The notes: generated by a model not told the origin, from the letters alone. A DNA stretch of 64,000 nt from Deltaproteobacteria bacterium (GCA_016874755.1 VGTH01000023.1:1-64000), one strand, 5' to 3'; shown: positions 52,262 to 62,083, numbered from the stretch's first letter. Numbers and translations: made by a program.

Positions 52262-52585
52262 ATGGCACAAAGCATGGCGGGCATGGGCGGTTTGCTCAAG
52301 CAGGCGCAGGAGATGCAGGGGCGCATCGCCAAGATCCAAGAAGAACTGGCGCAAAAAACCGTCGATGGCTCGGCCGGCGGCGGCATGGTGCAGGTGAAGG
52401 TCAATGGCCAATTTAACCTGGTTTCGGTTGCCATCGAACCGGCGGTCATCAATGGCGATGACAAGGAGATGCTGCAAGATTTAATCCTGGCCGCTGTCAA
52501 TGACGGCATGCGCAAAGCGCGCGAAATGGTGGCGGCGGAAATGAGTAAAGTTACCGGCGGATTCAAAATCCCAGGTATATCGTGA
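52262..52585 (+). CDS. YbaB/EbfC nucleoid-associated protein
   Basis: A 107-residue small DNA-binding protein with the N-terminal helix MGGLLKQAQEMQGRIAKIQE and a VKVNGQFNLVSVAIEP beta region. EbfC-type proteins act as dimers in a tweezer shape. A GGAGG site precedes the ATG. It is between dnaX and recR, the usual place for this gene. Confidence 0.95.
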   Translation: MAQSMAGMGGLLKQAQEMQGRIAKIQEELAQKTVDGSAGGGMVQVKVNGQFNLVSVAIEPAVINGDDKEMLQDLILAAVNDGMRKAREMVAAEMSKVTGGFKIPGIS

Positions 52586-52712
52586 CGCTACTGTCTGTGG
52601 CGTCACGAATTCCAAGTTTCAGATTTCAGATTCCAGATAGTCCCAGAGTTTAGATAGGGGGCATGGGAGCGTTGGCTGCACGAAGCGAATTTTGGCGCCA
52701 CGGGGAGGCGCG

Positions 52713-53333
52713 ATGAGCAGTTACCCTGGGCCGATGGCCCGTTTAATCCAAGAATTATCCAAGCTGCCGGGCATCGGTGAAAAGAGCGCGGCACGGCTGG
52801 CCTTTCATATGCTCAAGGGCAAGCGCGAGGATGTTTTCGCCCTCGCCGAGAGCATCGGCAAGCTGCGCCAGGAGATCGGTTTGTGCCGGCAATGCTTTGG
52901 TTTCAGCGAGGTGAGCGCCAGTAACGGTGAAACTTCGCTCTGTGCGATCTGCAAAAATTTTGAGCGCGAGCAGGACAAGATATGCGTCGTCGAAGAGCCG
53001 GCCGATCTCATGGCCGTGGAAAAATCGCAGGAGTACCGCGGTCTCTACCACGTGCTGCACGGCACGATCTCGCCGTTGGATGGCATCGGCCCGGAGGCGC
53101 TGCGTATCGGCGAATTGATCGAGCGCCTGAAGGACGGTTCGGTGCGCGAAGTGATCGTCGCCACCAACCCCACGGTCGACGGCGAAGCGACCGCGCTGTA
53201 CCTGTCCAAGGCGATCAAGCCCCTCGGCGTTTCGGTCACGCGCATCGCGCGCGGTCTGCCCATGGGCGGCGATCTCGAATACACGGATGCGGTGACGCTG
53301 GGCAAGGCGTTGGAAGGGCGGCGTGAAATCTAG
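52713..53333 (+). CDS. recR: Recombination protein RecR
   Basis: A 206-residue DNA-gap repair protein. It has a helix-hairpin-helix (LSKLPGIGEKSAARLAFHML), a four-cysteine zinc finger (LCRQCFGF with LCAICKNF), a Toprim domain (CVVEEPADLMAVEK) and the Walker-like TRIARGLPMGGDLEYTD end. The start MSSYPGPMAR has a GGGGAGG site; seven codons upstream are excluded. It acts with RecF and RecO. Confidence 0.96.
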   Translation: MSSYPGPMARLIQELSKLPGIGEKSAARLAFHMLKGKREDVFALAESIGKLRQEIGLCRQCFGFSEVSASNGETSLCAICKNFEREQDKICVVEEPADLMAVEKSQEYRGLYHVLHGTISPLDGIGPEALRIGELIERLKDGSVREVIVATNPTVDGEATALYLSKAIKPLGVSVTRIARGLPMGGDLEYTDAVTLGKALEGRREI

Positions 53334-53336
53334 GCC

Positions 53337-53642
53337 ATGAGGAATCTTGTTGTCTCCTGTCTACTGCTGTCAACCATTGTCCAGTTTGCGTCGGGTTGTC
53401 TGTACTACGGTCGCAATTTTCCCGTCACACCGGTGCGCGAAATCAAGAACAATGTCACCACCCAGCGCGAGATTTTTGCCAATTTTGGTGAGCCCGACCG
53501 GCGCGGCCTCGAAAACGGCCATGAGATTTGGATCTATTCGTATCAATTCTACGAGCTAGCGCAGCTGCGCGAGTCCAAAGAGTTGGTGGTGCTATTCAAC
53601 GCCGATCAAACCGTGCGCAGTTATTCCTACACCGGCAAGTGA
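53337..53642 (+). CDS. SmpA/BamE-like small lipoprotein
   Basis: A 101-residue lipoprotein starting 3 bases after recR. Lipobox FASGC (Cys21) is preceded by a hydrophobic leader. NVTTQREIFANFGEPDRRG resembles the SmpA/OmlA pattern seen in outer-membrane assembly factors, followed by HEIWIYSYQFYE. It could serve envelope maintenance but is shorter than canonical BamE. Placement after recR indicates co-transcription. Confidence 0.78.
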   Translation: MRNLVVSCLLLSTIVQFASGCLYYGRNFPVTPVREIKNNVTTQREIFANFGEPDRRGLENGHEIWIYSYQFYELAQLRESKELVVLFNADQTVRSYSYTGK

Positions 53643-53767
53643 TTCTGCATAAGCACCTATGCGCCGCAGTCAAAAAGGCAAGAAATTTTCTCGATCGTGA
53701 AATATCTCTTTTGCGGAACATCATTTCGTGATAAACGCTCGACACTACACATGTCAAAGGAGATCTG

Positions 53768-54130
53768 ATGGAAAAGCTGTCACGGCTTGCGACTGATAAG
53801 ATGAAAACTCCGGCGCGCACCAGGAAGAAGCAAAAACGCAAGCCGCGAGTCGGCAAGCTTGCCCACGAGCTTTTGAATCAGATGAGCGTGATGCAACTTT
53901 CCTGTTTTAGTCTGCGCCAGCAATTGCAGAAAAACCCGGCGATCAATTTGCGTCATCTCGACGCCATCGAAAAAACTTTGTCGGAAGCTGCCGAGTTGGC
54001 CAATACCATTCAATCGAGATTGGCAAATTCGACGGGCGATGACAATGAACGCACAGCGGAGGTTGAGCCAATGCAAATAGGCAGCAAGGCCAATGTTTAC
54101 CCGTTCCCAAAACCTTCATCTACCGGGTAA
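53768..54130 (+). CDS. Small protein with a histidine-kinase-dimerisation-like segment
   Basis: A 120-residue protein. A very basic N-terminal part (MKTPARTRKKQKRKPR) is followed by KLAHELLNQMSVMQLSCFSL, similar to the H-box helix of sensor kinases (H-E-x-x-N), and a second helix (LRHLDAIEKTLSEAAELANT) as in HisKA dimers. No ATPase domain follows. It has an AAAGGAG site. A standalone phosphotransfer-like helix hairpin is an interpretation; coiled coil is the safer description. Confidence 0.65.
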   Translation: MEKLSRLATDKMKTPARTRKKQKRKPRVGKLAHELLNQMSVMQLSCFSLRQQLQKNPAINLRHLDAIEKTLSEAAELANTIQSRLANSTGDDNERTAEVEPMQIGSKANVYPFPKPSSTG

Positions 54131-54278
54131 GAAGTGAGCAAATTCATGGCGCCGCCACAGCGGCGCGCAGTTTCTTGCACCTAGTTTCCTGACCCGGAAG
54201 TCCGTTGGAAAAATAGCCGATAGCCTCCCCCTTTTCAGCGGAGTTCCCTCTGTCTTCGATTTACCCAACGAACTTCTG

Positions 54279-55271
54279 CTAGCTGAACAACAGAAACAGC
54301 TTGGTAGCGAGCCAACCGATGGCGCCGCAAATCGGGAAGGTGAGCACCCAGGCGGTGACTATTTCGATGGTGACGCCCCAGCGCACAGCGGAGAACCGCC
54401 GCGTTGCGCCGACGCCGATGATGGTCGTGTTGATGGTGTGAGTGGTGCTGAGCGGAATACCGAGGCGGGTGGCCAGCTCGATGGTCATCGCGGCGCCGGT
54501 TTCGGCGGCAAAGCCATGCACCGGTTCGAGTTTGGTCAGGCGCAGTCCCATGGTTTTGACGATGCGCCAACCGCCCACCGCCGTGCCGATGCCCATGGTG
54601 ACGGCACACAGCAAGATCACCCAGATCGGCACCTGAAAAGTCGGCATGACACCGCCAAGGAGCAGAGCCAGAGCGAACATGCCGATAAATTTTTGTCCGT
54701 CGTTGGAGCCGTGGCTAAACGCCATGAACGCGGCGGAGAGAATTTGCAGCCGGCCGAATATGCGCCGCACCGTGCCAGGGCGGCTGTTGGCGAGCGATCG
54801 ATAGAGTGCTCCCATGATCAACAGGCCGCCAAAGAAACCGAGAAACGTAGAAAACGCCAGGCCGATCAAAACTTTGGTCCAGCCGGCGGCGACCAGACTC
54901 GCCGGCCCGGCGGTCGCCAAGCCAGCGCCGGTAAGGCCAGCGATCAGCGCGTGACTCTCGGAGGTTGGCAGGCCAAAGTACCAAGCCACGGTGCTCCAAA
55001 CGATGATGCCGATCATGGCAGCGCCGACGGTAGTAAGATTGATCACTTCGGGGCGAACGATGTCTTTGCCGATGGTCGAGGCCACGGCTGTGCCGGACAT
55101 TGCGCCCAAGGCGTTGAGCACGGTGGCGACGGCCAGCGCTTGATAGGGTGAAAGGACACGCGTTGACACCACCGTAGCGATGGCATTCGGAGAATCGGTC
55201 CAGCCGTTGACGAACTCCGCCGCCAGGATGAGGAACAGCACCACGTAAAGAATGATCGGTCCGTCGAACAT
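54279..55271 (-). CDS. Low-affinity inorganic phosphate transporter (Pit family)
   Basis: A 330-residue permease with repeated signatures FVNGWTDSPNAIATVVSTRV and FSHGSNDGQKFIGMFALALL (the two PD001131-type repeats), and about ten membrane helices. STTHTINTTIIGVGATRRFS near the end is typical. It uses metal-phosphate symport with protons. It follows the DUF47 gene by 20 bases, the standard partner pair, and is read from the same Pho-box-like promoter. Confidence 0.95.
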   Translation of the reverse strand: MFDGPIILYVVLFLILAAEFVNGWTDSPNAIATVVSTRVLSPYQALAVATVLNALGAMSGTAVASTIGKDIVRPEVINLTTVGAAMIGIIVWSTVAWYFGLPTSESHALIAGLTGAGLATAGPASLVAAGWTKVLIGLAFSTFLGFFGGLLIMGALYRSLANSRPGTVRRIFGRLQILSAAFMAFSHGSNDGQKFIGMFALALLLGGVMPTFQVPIWVILLCAVTMGIGTAVGGWRIVKTMGLRLTKLEPVHGFAAETGAAMTIELATRLGIPLSTTHTINTTIIGVGATRRFSAVRWGVTIEIVTAWVLTFPICGAIGWLATKLFLLFS

Positions 55272-55291
55272 AGGGCAATGCTACGCAGCGC

Positions 55292-55906
55292 TCAGGAGTT
55301 CTTAAGACCGATCGTTTCCAAGGTATTGGCAACGTCTTCGCAGCGGTCAGTGGCCGATTCGAGGATTTCATAGATATCGAGCCATTTGATGACATCCATG
55401 GGTGTGCTGCCATTCTCAAAGAGGTGGCCAATGGCTTTGCGATAGATATCGTCGGCGGCATTTTCGAGCCGGTTGATCTCGATGCAGTACTCGTCGATAT
55501 CGTCCAGCCGCGGCATATGGGACACCGCTTTCACCAGCTGCTCGGTGGCATTGACGATGGTGTCGGCTAACTCCTTGGCCTCTACGGTTGGTTTGTCGAT
55601 GCGAAAGAGCACCATGCGGGACGCCGCCGCCTCGATGGCGTCCATGACGTTGTCCAAAGCCGTGGTCAACGCGTGGATATCCTCGGCATCAATGGGCGTC
55701 AGAAAGGTCTGATTTAAACTGCGAATGGTGCGATGGGTGATGCGATCTCCCTCATGTTCGAGATCTTTGAGTTTTTTCCAAGAGTCCTGTGGGTTGTCGT
55801 ACTTGTCGAGCATCTCCTTGAGGGCGCGCGCCCCTTCCAAGGCGTTTTGCGCTGACTGCTTGAACAGATCGAAGAATTTTCCCTTGTGCGGGACAAAATT
55901 GAACAT
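55292..55906 (-). CDS. DUF47/PhoU-like phosphate transport regulator
   Basis: A 204-residue all-helical protein: NFVPHKGKFFDLFKQSAQNA at the N-terminus, DLEHEGDRITHRTIRSLNQT and PIDAEDIHALTTALDNVMDA, the last two being the metal-binding helix repeats shared with PhoU. Such proteins bind the Pit permease and modulate uptake. A Pho-box-like set lies 68 bases before its start. It and the Pit gene form a two-gene operon. Confidence 0.93.
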   Translation of the reverse strand: MFNFVPHKGKFFDLFKQSAQNALEGARALKEMLDKYDNPQDSWKKLKDLEHEGDRITHRTIRSLNQTFLTPIDAEDIHALTTALDNVMDAIEAAASRMVLFRIDKPTVEAKELADTIVNATEQLVKAVSHMPRLDDIDEYCIEINRLENAADDIYRKAIGHLFENGSTPMDVIKWLDIYEILESATDRCEDVANTLETIGLKNS

Positions 55907-55973
55907 GATTCGGCCTTACGCGAGAACTCGGAGGCCTGTAGATACCAACTCCCCAACGGGAATTCAAGGAAAT

Positions 55974-56002
55974 GTTACAAGAATATTGCGAACTGGTTAC
56001 AA
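55974..56002 (-). promoter_or_regulatory. Candidate Pho box upstream of the DUF47-pit operon
   Basis: GTTACAA at 55974-55980 and 55996-56002 (minus strand TTGTAAC) lie exactly 22 bases apart, with a weaker match ATTGCGA at 55985-55991 between them. An 11-base repeat period is the spacing of PhoB boxes. The distance to the gene start suits a promoter site. Confidence 0.55.
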
Positions 56003-56060
56003 CGATGGAGGCAGACCGACTCATACCGGCTTAAAGATGTAGTGAGGCAGAACAGATTTG

Positions 56061-57929
56061 CTAGGCGCGGAGTCCTTTGCCCTTGGGCGAGGCTTGGCGG
56101 TTGGTTGACGCGAGCTCATTGGCCGCGCCATTGACCGCTGGGGTGCTCGGCAGCCTGACGGAGACCGTCGTTCCCTGGTTGACGACGCTGGCGATCTGCA
56201 ACTCGCCTTTATGCGCCTGCACGATGTGCTTGACGATTGCCAAGCCCAGACCTGTGCCGCCGATTTCGCGCGATCGCGCCTTATCGACGCGGTAAAACCG
56301 TTCGGTGAGCCGGGGCAAATGGTTCTCAGGGATGCCGACGCCGGTATCGGCCACCGCGATTTCGATGCCGCTGCCCTGGTTTTTCAGTTCGGCGGACCGG
56401 GCCGAAACGGTCACGCTGCCGCCCTGGGGTGTGTATTTGATCGCGTTGTCGATCAAATTGATCAGCAGCTGCTGCAGCCGATCGGAGTCGCCGAAGATCG
56501 CCGGCAGCTCTGGCGCAATGTTCGTTTTGAGTTGCACCTCGGCCTTTTTCGCCTTGTCCAAAACAACTTCAAGCACTCGGTGCACCAAAAGGCGCGCATC
56601 GAGCGCCGTTTGATGGAGCTGGACATTGCCCGACTCGAGATCGGAAAGCGTTAAGAGATCGTCCGTGAGTCGGCTCAAGCGGTCCGAGTGCCGTTCGACG
56701 ATCGCCAAAAATTGCCGCGTATCCGCTGGATCGGCGGGCGGCGACTCGATCAACGTTTCGACGTAGCCGCGAATCGCCGTGAGCGGCGTTCGTAGCTCAT
56801 GGGACACGTTGGCAACGAAATCGGCGCGCACGCGCTCGAGCCGTTTGAGCTCGGTGATATCGTGAAACACCAGGATGAAGCCGATGGTGTCGAGCTGCGC
56901 GTCGCGCAAATTGGTGCCGCTTACCCTGAACCAGCGCCCCTCATGAAATTCGAGATTGGTTTCGTAGCGGCTGTGGGTGAAATCGAACCGCAGCACGGCG
57001 CCGATGACTTCATGCATGGCGGGGTGGCGTGACATCTCCATGAGCGAAAGTCCTTCACATACGGTGCCGCTGGGAATCTGAAATATCAGCCGCGCCTGTT
57101 CATTAAGCAGCAAAACCTTGCCGCGCAAATCGACCACCAAGAGGCCTTCGTTCATGCAATGCAGGATGGCGTCGAGTTTTTCCTTCTCGCCGACCAGCTC
57201 GCCATGCGCGCTCTTCAAGCGGCGGCTCATGGAGCTCAATTGATCTTCGAGGGCGTTCAGCTCATCGTTGGCGCTTGTGGAAAATTCCCTTTGCGGAAAA
57301 GTTCCTTCGGAGATTTCTCCGGCAAAGGCGACCAGTGCTCGCAGGCGGCGGGCGGCCCGCGACGCAAACAGGTAAGCGAGCAGGAGACCGGCGGTTGAGA
57401 CCAGCAGCAGGCCCAGCAGTAGCTGCGAGCGCAGCGTGCGAATGGCCTGGTCGATATCGGTCAGCGGGATGGCGACGCGGATGATCTGTTGGCGATGCTC
57501 CGCGCGCTGGCGAAAGGCACGATAGAACATGTCATAGCCCACCGTTGAGCTATAGCGAATACTCGAGCCGGTGCCGCCGGCCAGCGCTTCGCGAATCTCC
57601 GGACGGCTTGCGTGATTTTCCATGGCGGCGGCCGGTTCGTCGGAATCGGCGAGCACGGTGCCGTCCGTGCCGACCACGGTAAGGCGGATCGCCAATTCTT
57701 TGCCGAGTTCCTTGGCCAGCCGGTCTAGTGCCGCGGGGTCGGCTCCAATAGGCAGAATGCGCGCGATCAGGCGCGCCCGTTGTTCGAGCGATTTGCCAAC
57801 GGTGTCGGTGTAGAGGTGGCGCAGGTCGGATTGGGCGAGAAAGAAAAATCCAATAAACAGCAGTGCGACGACCGCCAGATAGCTCAGAAAAAACTTAGCG
57901 ATCAGCGTGTTATTCCAGGGCTTTCTCAT
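56061..57929 (-). CDS. phoR: Phosphate-regulon sensor histidine kinase
   Basis: A 622-residue membrane kinase. Two membrane helices (about 10-30 and 165-187) enclose a periplasmic sensor, then HAMP (about 188-240), PAS (about 245-360), an H-box NVSHELRTPLTAIRG and an ATPase domain with LINLIDNAIKYTPQ, ADTGVGIPENH and GTGLGLAIVKHI. The C-terminal tail is basic and disordered. It overlaps phoB by 20 bases. PhoR phosphorylates PhoB under phosphate limitation; here the periplasmic domain is larger than in E. coli. Confidence 0.93.
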   Translation of the reverse strand: MRKPWNNTLIAKFFLSYLAVVALLFIGFFFLAQSDLRHLYTDTVGKSLEQRARLIARILPIGADPAALDRLAKELGKELAIRLTVVGTDGTVLADSDEPAAAMENHASRPEIREALAGGTGSSIRYSSTVGYDMFYRAFRQRAEHRQQIIRVAIPLTDIDQAIRTLRSQLLLGLLLVSTAGLLLAYLFASRAARRLRALVAFAGEISEGTFPQREFSTSANDELNALEDQLSSMSRRLKSAHGELVGEKEKLDAILHCMNEGLLVVDLRGKVLLLNEQARLIFQIPSGTVCEGLSLMEMSRHPAMHEVIGAVLRFDFTHSRYETNLEFHEGRWFRVSGTNLRDAQLDTIGFILVFHDITELKRLERVRADFVANVSHELRTPLTAIRGYVETLIESPPADPADTRQFLAIVERHSDRLSRLTDDLLTLSDLESGNVQLHQTALDARLLVHRVLEVVLDKAKKAEVQLKTNIAPELPAIFGDSDRLQQLLINLIDNAIKYTPQGGSVTVSARSAELKNQGSGIEIAVADTGVGIPENHLPRLTERFYRVDKARSREIGGTGLGLAIVKHIVQAHKGELQIASVVNQGTTVSVRLPSTPAVNGAANELASTNRQASPKGKGLRA

Positions 57930-58620
57930 CGAACTTGTAGCCGACGCCGCGCAGCGTCAGAATCCACCTCGGATGGCTGTCGTCCTTTTCGATTGCTTTG
58001 CGCAGGCGACGAATATGCACGTCCACGGTGCGCGGTGTCACGAAGGTATCGCCGCCCCAGACCCGGTCGAGCAATTGGTCGCGGTTTAACACGCGATTGG
58101 GGTTTTGCACAAGAAAACGCAGCAACTCAAATTCTTTCAGGGTCAGCTTGACCGCTCTTCCCGCCACCGACACATCGTAGGTGCTAAAATCGATCTTCAA
58201 GGCTCCCTTTTGGTAGGTCGGAGCCGCCGTCTCGGCCGTGGGCGCAGTCGAGCGCCGCAAGAGCGCGCGCACGCGCGCCACCATCTCACGCGGGCTGAAG
58301 GGCTTGGCGAGATAATCGTCGGCGCCGATTTCCAAGCCGATGACACGATCGGCTTCAGCGGCTTTGGCGGTGAGCATCAAGATCGGCACTCGTGCGGTGG
58401 CCGCTCGCTCACGCAGCTGTTTGCAGACTTCCAGTCCGGACAAACCCGGCAACATGAGGTCGAGGATGATCAAATCGGGGCGCTGGGTTTGCGCGGCCTT
58501 GAGCGCCTTCTCACCATCTTCGCTTTCCAGAACTTTGAAGCGCTCCTGTGCCAGGTGGTAATGCACCAGCTTGCGGATATCGGGCTCGTCTTCGACCACC
58601 AGGATGACCGGGCTGGGCAT
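57910..58620 (-). CDS. phoB: Phosphate-regulon response regulator
   Basis: A 236-residue OmpR-class regulator. The receiver domain has acidic EDEPD near residues 10-14, the phosphorylated Asp in LIILDLMLPGLSG and the lysine in LAKPFSPREM. The C-terminal winged helix has FELLRFLVQNPNRVLNRDQL and RTVDVHIRRLRKAIE. The start MPSPVILVVE is preferred over an upstream TTG. It directly binds Pho boxes; sites upstream of pstS and the DUF47 gene fit. Confidence 0.95.
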   Translation of the reverse strand: MPSPVILVVEDEPDIRKLVHYHLAQERFKVLESEDGEKALKAAQTQRPDLIILDLMLPGLSGLEVCKQLRERAATARVPILMLTAKAAEADRVIGLEIGADDYLAKPFSPREMVARVRALLRRSTAPTAETAAPTYQKGALKIDFSTYDVSVAGRAVKLTLKEFELLRFLVQNPNRVLNRDQLLDRVWGGDTFVTPRTVDVHIRRLRKAIEKDDSHPRWILTLRGVGYKFDEKALE

Positions 58621-58631
58621 GATCGAACGAC

Positions 58632-59318
58632 TCAAACCGTCGGCGGCAGGTCCTTGACGTGGCGGATGCTTTTGCCTTTGACCATGAAGACCACCAGCTC
58701 GGCGATGTTCGTGGCGTGATCGGCGATGCGCTCCAAATATTTGGAGACCGAGGTGATCTTGACCGCGCGGTTGATGGTTTGCGGATCGGACATCATGAAG
58801 CTGATCACCTCACGGAAGATTTGCGCATTTAGTTGATCGACCTGGTCGTCGTCTTTGCAAACCTTGAGCGCCAGCTCGGTGTCCTCGCGCACGAAGGCAT
58901 CGAGGCTCTCGCGAATCATCCGCTCCGAGATCTGCGCCATGCGCGGGATGTCGATATAGGGCTTTAACTGCGGCTCTTGATTGAGCTCTAGAGTGCGCTC
59001 GCAAATATTGACCGCCATGTCGCCGATGCGCTCCAGGTCGGTGGTGATCTTCAGCCCGGTCGTAATGAAGCGCAGGTCGCGGCCCGCCGGCTGATGCAGC
59101 GCCAGCATGCGAATGCACAACTCATCGATGTTAACGTCGAGCCGGTTGACTTCGTGATCGCGCTCGATGATGATTTTCGCGAGGTCGGAGTCGCGCTCGA
59201 CCAGCGACCTGATCGCCTTCTGAATCTGGTCTTCGACCAGGCCGCCCATGTAGAGAATATCTTCGCGCAGCTTTTTTAGATCTTCTTCGTACTTTTTATC
59301 AGTGTGCTCGGCACGCAT
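58632..59318 (-). CDS. phoU: Phosphate signalling protein PhoU
   Basis: A 228-residue two-repeat helical protein: KLREDILYMGGLVEDQIQKA and LVERDSDLAKIIIERDHEVN are the first repeat, and LERIGDMAVNICERTLEL and YLERIADHATNIAELVVFMV carry the E/DxxxD metal sites. It links the Pst transporter to PhoR. A GGAGG site precedes the ATG. It lies between pstB and phoB, the usual order. Confidence 0.96.
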   Translation of the reverse strand: MRAEHTDKKYEEDLKKLREDILYMGGLVEDQIQKAIRSLVERDSDLAKIIIERDHEVNRLDVNIDELCIRMLALHQPAGRDLRFITTGLKITTDLERIGDMAVNICERTLELNQEPQLKPYIDIPRMAQISERMIRESLDAFVREDTELALKVCKDDDQVDQLNAQIFREVISFMMSDPQTINRAVKITSVSKYLERIADHATNIAELVVFMVKGKSIRHVKDLPPTV

Positions 59319-59331
59319 TGGACATCCTCCA

Positions 59332-60177
59332 TTATCCGAAACGCCCGGTGATATAGTCTTCGGTCTGGCGCTTGTCGGGGTTGGTGAAAAGTTTGCCGGT
59401 CTCGCCGAACTCGATCAACTCGCCGAGATAGAAAAACGCCGTATAGTCAGCGCAGCGCGCCGCTTGCTGCATATTGTGCGTGACGATGACGATCGTAAAG
59501 GTCTCTTTGAGCTCATGAATGAGCTCTTCGATGCGCGCCGTTGAAATCGGATCGAGGGCCGAGCAGGGTTCGTCCATCAATAGCACGTCGGGCTCCACGG
59601 CCAGGGCCCTGGCGATGCATAAGCGCTGCTGCTGGCCGCCTGACAGTTCGGCGGCGCTCTTGTGCAAGCTGTCCTTTACTTCGTCCCACAGCGCGGCGCG
59701 CCGCAGGTTGCGCTCGACGACTTCGTCGAGCAGGCGGCGGTCTTTGATGCCGACGATGCGCAGGCCGTAGACGACGTTTTCGTAGATACTTTTGGGAAAC
59801 GGGTTCCACTTCTGAAATATCATACCGACCCGACGGCGGAGTTGAATCACATCGGTGGCGGGGGCGTATATGTCTTGGCCTTCGAGCCTGATCTGGCCGC
59901 TGATGCGCGTGCCCAACACCAGATCGTTCATGCGGTTCAAACAGCGCAGCAGCGTGGTCTTACCGCATCCTGAAGGTCCGATGAACGCGGTGGCTTTTTT
60001 GGGCTGAATCTCGACATTGATCGATTTCAGAGCGTGCTTCCCGCCATAAAAAAAGTCGACGTTCTCGACGTTAATAATCGGTGTGGCGGCCGCCGCGAGG
60101 GTTTGCGTGCCCATTGTGCTGAGTTCTGTTGCCGGCATTTCGCGTCTTTCTGAATCGCTTTGCATCTCTAGGGCCAT
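59332..60177 (-). CDS. pstB: Phosphate ABC transporter ATP-binding protein
   Basis: A 281-residue ATPase. Walker [21 protein letters not shown], the [20 protein letters not shown]-loop, signature [14 protein letters not shown], Walker [14 protein letters not shown] and the switch [11 protein letters not shown] are complete. The start [10 protein letters not shown] has a GGAG site six bases upstream; an upstream extension in the same frame would overlap pstA and is rejected. Spacing to phoU is 13 bases. Confidence 0.96.
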   Translation of the reverse strand: MALEMQSDSERREMPATELSTMGTQTLAAAATPIINVENVDFFYGGKHALKSINVEIQPKKATAFIGPSGCGKTTLLRCLNRMNDLVLGTRISGQIRLEGQDIYAPATDVIQLRRRVGMIFQKWNPFPKSIYENVVYGLRIVGIKDRRLLDEVVERNLRRAALWDEVKDSLHKSAAELSGGQQQRLCIARALAVEPDVLLMDEPCSALDPISTARIEELIHELKETFTIVIVTHNMQQAARCADYTAFFYLGELIEFGETGKLFTNPDKRQTEDYITGRFG

Positions 60178-60215
60178 CTTATCTCCGGCGCTCCTGATTT
60201 TCATCCGGGTTCTTT

Positions 60216-61133
60216 CTACCACTTGATGCGCTTGCGGAAACGATAGCGCAGCCAAATCGCGACGGCGTTAATCGCCAGGGTCATCGCCATCAGCACAAGT
60301 CCGGTGGCGGCGGCATTCCAATGAAACTCTTCCTGGGGCCGCGACACCCAGTTGAACATTTGAATTGGCATCACGGTGAAGGGCGAGAAGAGCCACCCGA
60401 AGGAGATGAACGGAAACTCCGACGTGAACGGCGGGTCGGGGAGAAAGGCGATGAACGTCAACGCGCCGATGGTGATGAGCGGCGCAGTCTCGCCGATGGC
60501 GCGCGACAGCGCGATGATCACACCGGTCAAAATACCGCCGGTGGAGTAGGGCAGCACGTGATCTTTGACCATCTGCCATTTGGTCGCGCCCAGGGCTAAG
60601 GCCGCTTCGCGCATGCTTTGCGGCACCGCGCGAATCGCTTCGCGGGTGGCGACGATGACGATCGGTAGGATCAAGAGCGCCAAAGTCAGCCCGGCGGTGA
60701 GCACGCTTTGGCCGAGCTGGAGCTGGTAGACGAATAGCCCAAGCGCCATCAGGCCGTAGACAATCGACGGCACGCCGGCCAAGTTGGCAATGTTGATCTC
60801 GATCAACGCGGTGAGCCAGTTTTTCGGTGCGTACTCTTCCAGATAGACACCGGCGGCGATGCCCAGCGGCACGGCGGTCAGGGCCGTGACCAACATGACC
60901 AACAGCGTTCCGACCCAGGCTGAGAGGATGCCGGCGCGCGCCGCAAAACGCGAGGGAAACGATGCGAAGAATTGCCAACTGAGCCGGCCCAGGCCGTCGT
61001 AGGCGAGGTCGAAAATCAGCGCACCCAGCGTCATGATGCCGATAAATGTGGCGACTAGGCCGCCGAGGACAAACAGCTTGTCGATGCGCTGGTTGCGCGC
61101 AATTGCCGCTTGGAGATCGTTGGGTGCTGCCAT
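60216..61133 (-). CDS. pstA: Phosphate ABC transporter permease
   Basis: A 305-residue permease with six membrane helices. [20 protein letters not shown] and [20 protein letters not shown] form the EAA loop that contacts Pst[12 protein letters not shown]-type segment precedes it. It overlaps pstC by one base (TGATG), which couples the two permeases. About 240 residues of core agree with family length. Confidence 0.95.
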   Translation of the reverse strand: MAAPNDLQAAIARNQRIDKLFVLGGLVATFIGIMTLGALIFDLAYDGLGRLSWQFFASFPSRFAARAGILSAWVGTLLVMLVTALTAVPLGIAAGVYLEEYAPKNWLTALIEINIANLAGVPSIVYGLMALGLFVYQLQLGQSVLTAGLTLALLILPIVIVATREAIRAVPQSMREAALALGATKWQMVKDHVLPYSTGGILTGVIIALSRAIGETAPLITIGALTFIAFLPDPPFTSEFPFISFGWLFSPFTVMPIQMFNWVSRPQEEFHWNAAATGLVLMAMTLAINAVAIWLRYRFRKRIKW

Positions 61134-62083
61134 CAGTAGATTTCCCTGAATCTTTTGCGCAACAAGTGGCCGCCGATGTTAAACACCAACGTCATCACCA
61201 TTAACGTCAAGCCCGCGGCAAAGATGCTTTGATACGCGATGCTGCCGTGCGGTAGGTCGCCCAGACTGACTTGAACGATGTAGGCGGTGATGGTGGCGGC
61301 GCCATCAGCCGGGTTTAACGTCAGATTCGGTTGCGTGCCGGCGGCAAGGGCCACGATCATGGTTTCACCGACGGCGCGGGAAAACCCCAAGACGTAGGCG
61401 GATGCGATGCCGGAAAACGCCGCCGGGATCAACACCCGCAGCCCGGTTTGCAGCCGGGTTGCGCCCATGGCGTAGGAGCCCTCGCGGATATGCACCGGCA
61501 CGGCGCGCATGGCGTCTTCGCTGAGCGAGCTGACGTAAGGGATAATCATGATGCCGATCACCATGCCCGCGCTGAGCATGTTAAAGCCGGGCAAGTCGGG
61601 CAGCAGCTTTTGCAGCAGCGGGGTGACAAACAGCAGGGCGAAGTAGCCGAACACCACCGTCGGCACCGCGCTCAGCAATTCCAGGGTCGGTTTGAGAATT
61701 TCGCGCACCCGATTGCTGGCGTACTCGCTTAAATAGATGGCGATGGTCGTGCCGAGCGGCAGCGAGACCAACAGCGCCACTAAAGAAGTTACCAGAGTGC
61801 CGGTCACCAGCGGCATGATGCCGTAGTGGGGATCGGCGAAAAGCACCGTCCACTGGGTGTCGGTGAGAAAATCGATGAGCGACACTTGCTTGAAAAATGC
61901 CACCGACTCGTGGAGCAAGATGCCGACGATGCCTGCGGTAATGGCAATCGATGACAGCGCGGCCACGAACAGAAAAAATTCGATAAAGCGTTCTTTGAAT
62001 TTCTGCCCGCTACGCGCGGCGGCGACGCCTTTGAGTCTTGCGGTCACGGCGGTGCTGGCAGTGGGGCGATCGGGCGCGTTCAT
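61133..62083 (-). CDS. pstC: Phosphate ABC transporter permease
   Basis: A 316-residue partner of PstA: six helices, an N-terminal cytoplasmic stretch, and the EAA-loop region SEDAMRAVPVHIREGSYAMG then ATRLQTGLRVLIPAAFSGIA. Family length. It is separated from pstS by 279 bases that hold a MITE-like element, which is unusual because these genes normally sit close together. Confidence 0.95.
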   Translation of the reverse strand: MNAPDRPTASTAVTARLKGVAAARSGQKFKERFIEFFLFVAALSSIAITAGIVGILLHESVAFFKQVSLIDFLTDTQWTVLFADPHYGIMPLVTGTLVTSLVALLVSLPLGTTIAIYLSEYASNRVREILKPTLELLSAVPTVVFGYFALLFVTPLLQKLLPDLPGFNMLSAGMVIGIMIIPYVSSLSEDAMRAVPVHIREGSYAMGATRLQTGLRVLIPAAFSGIASAYVLGFSRAVGETMIVALAAGTQPNLTLNPADGAATITAYIVQVSLGDLPHGSIAYQSIFAAGLTLMVMTLVFNIGGHLLRKRFREIY

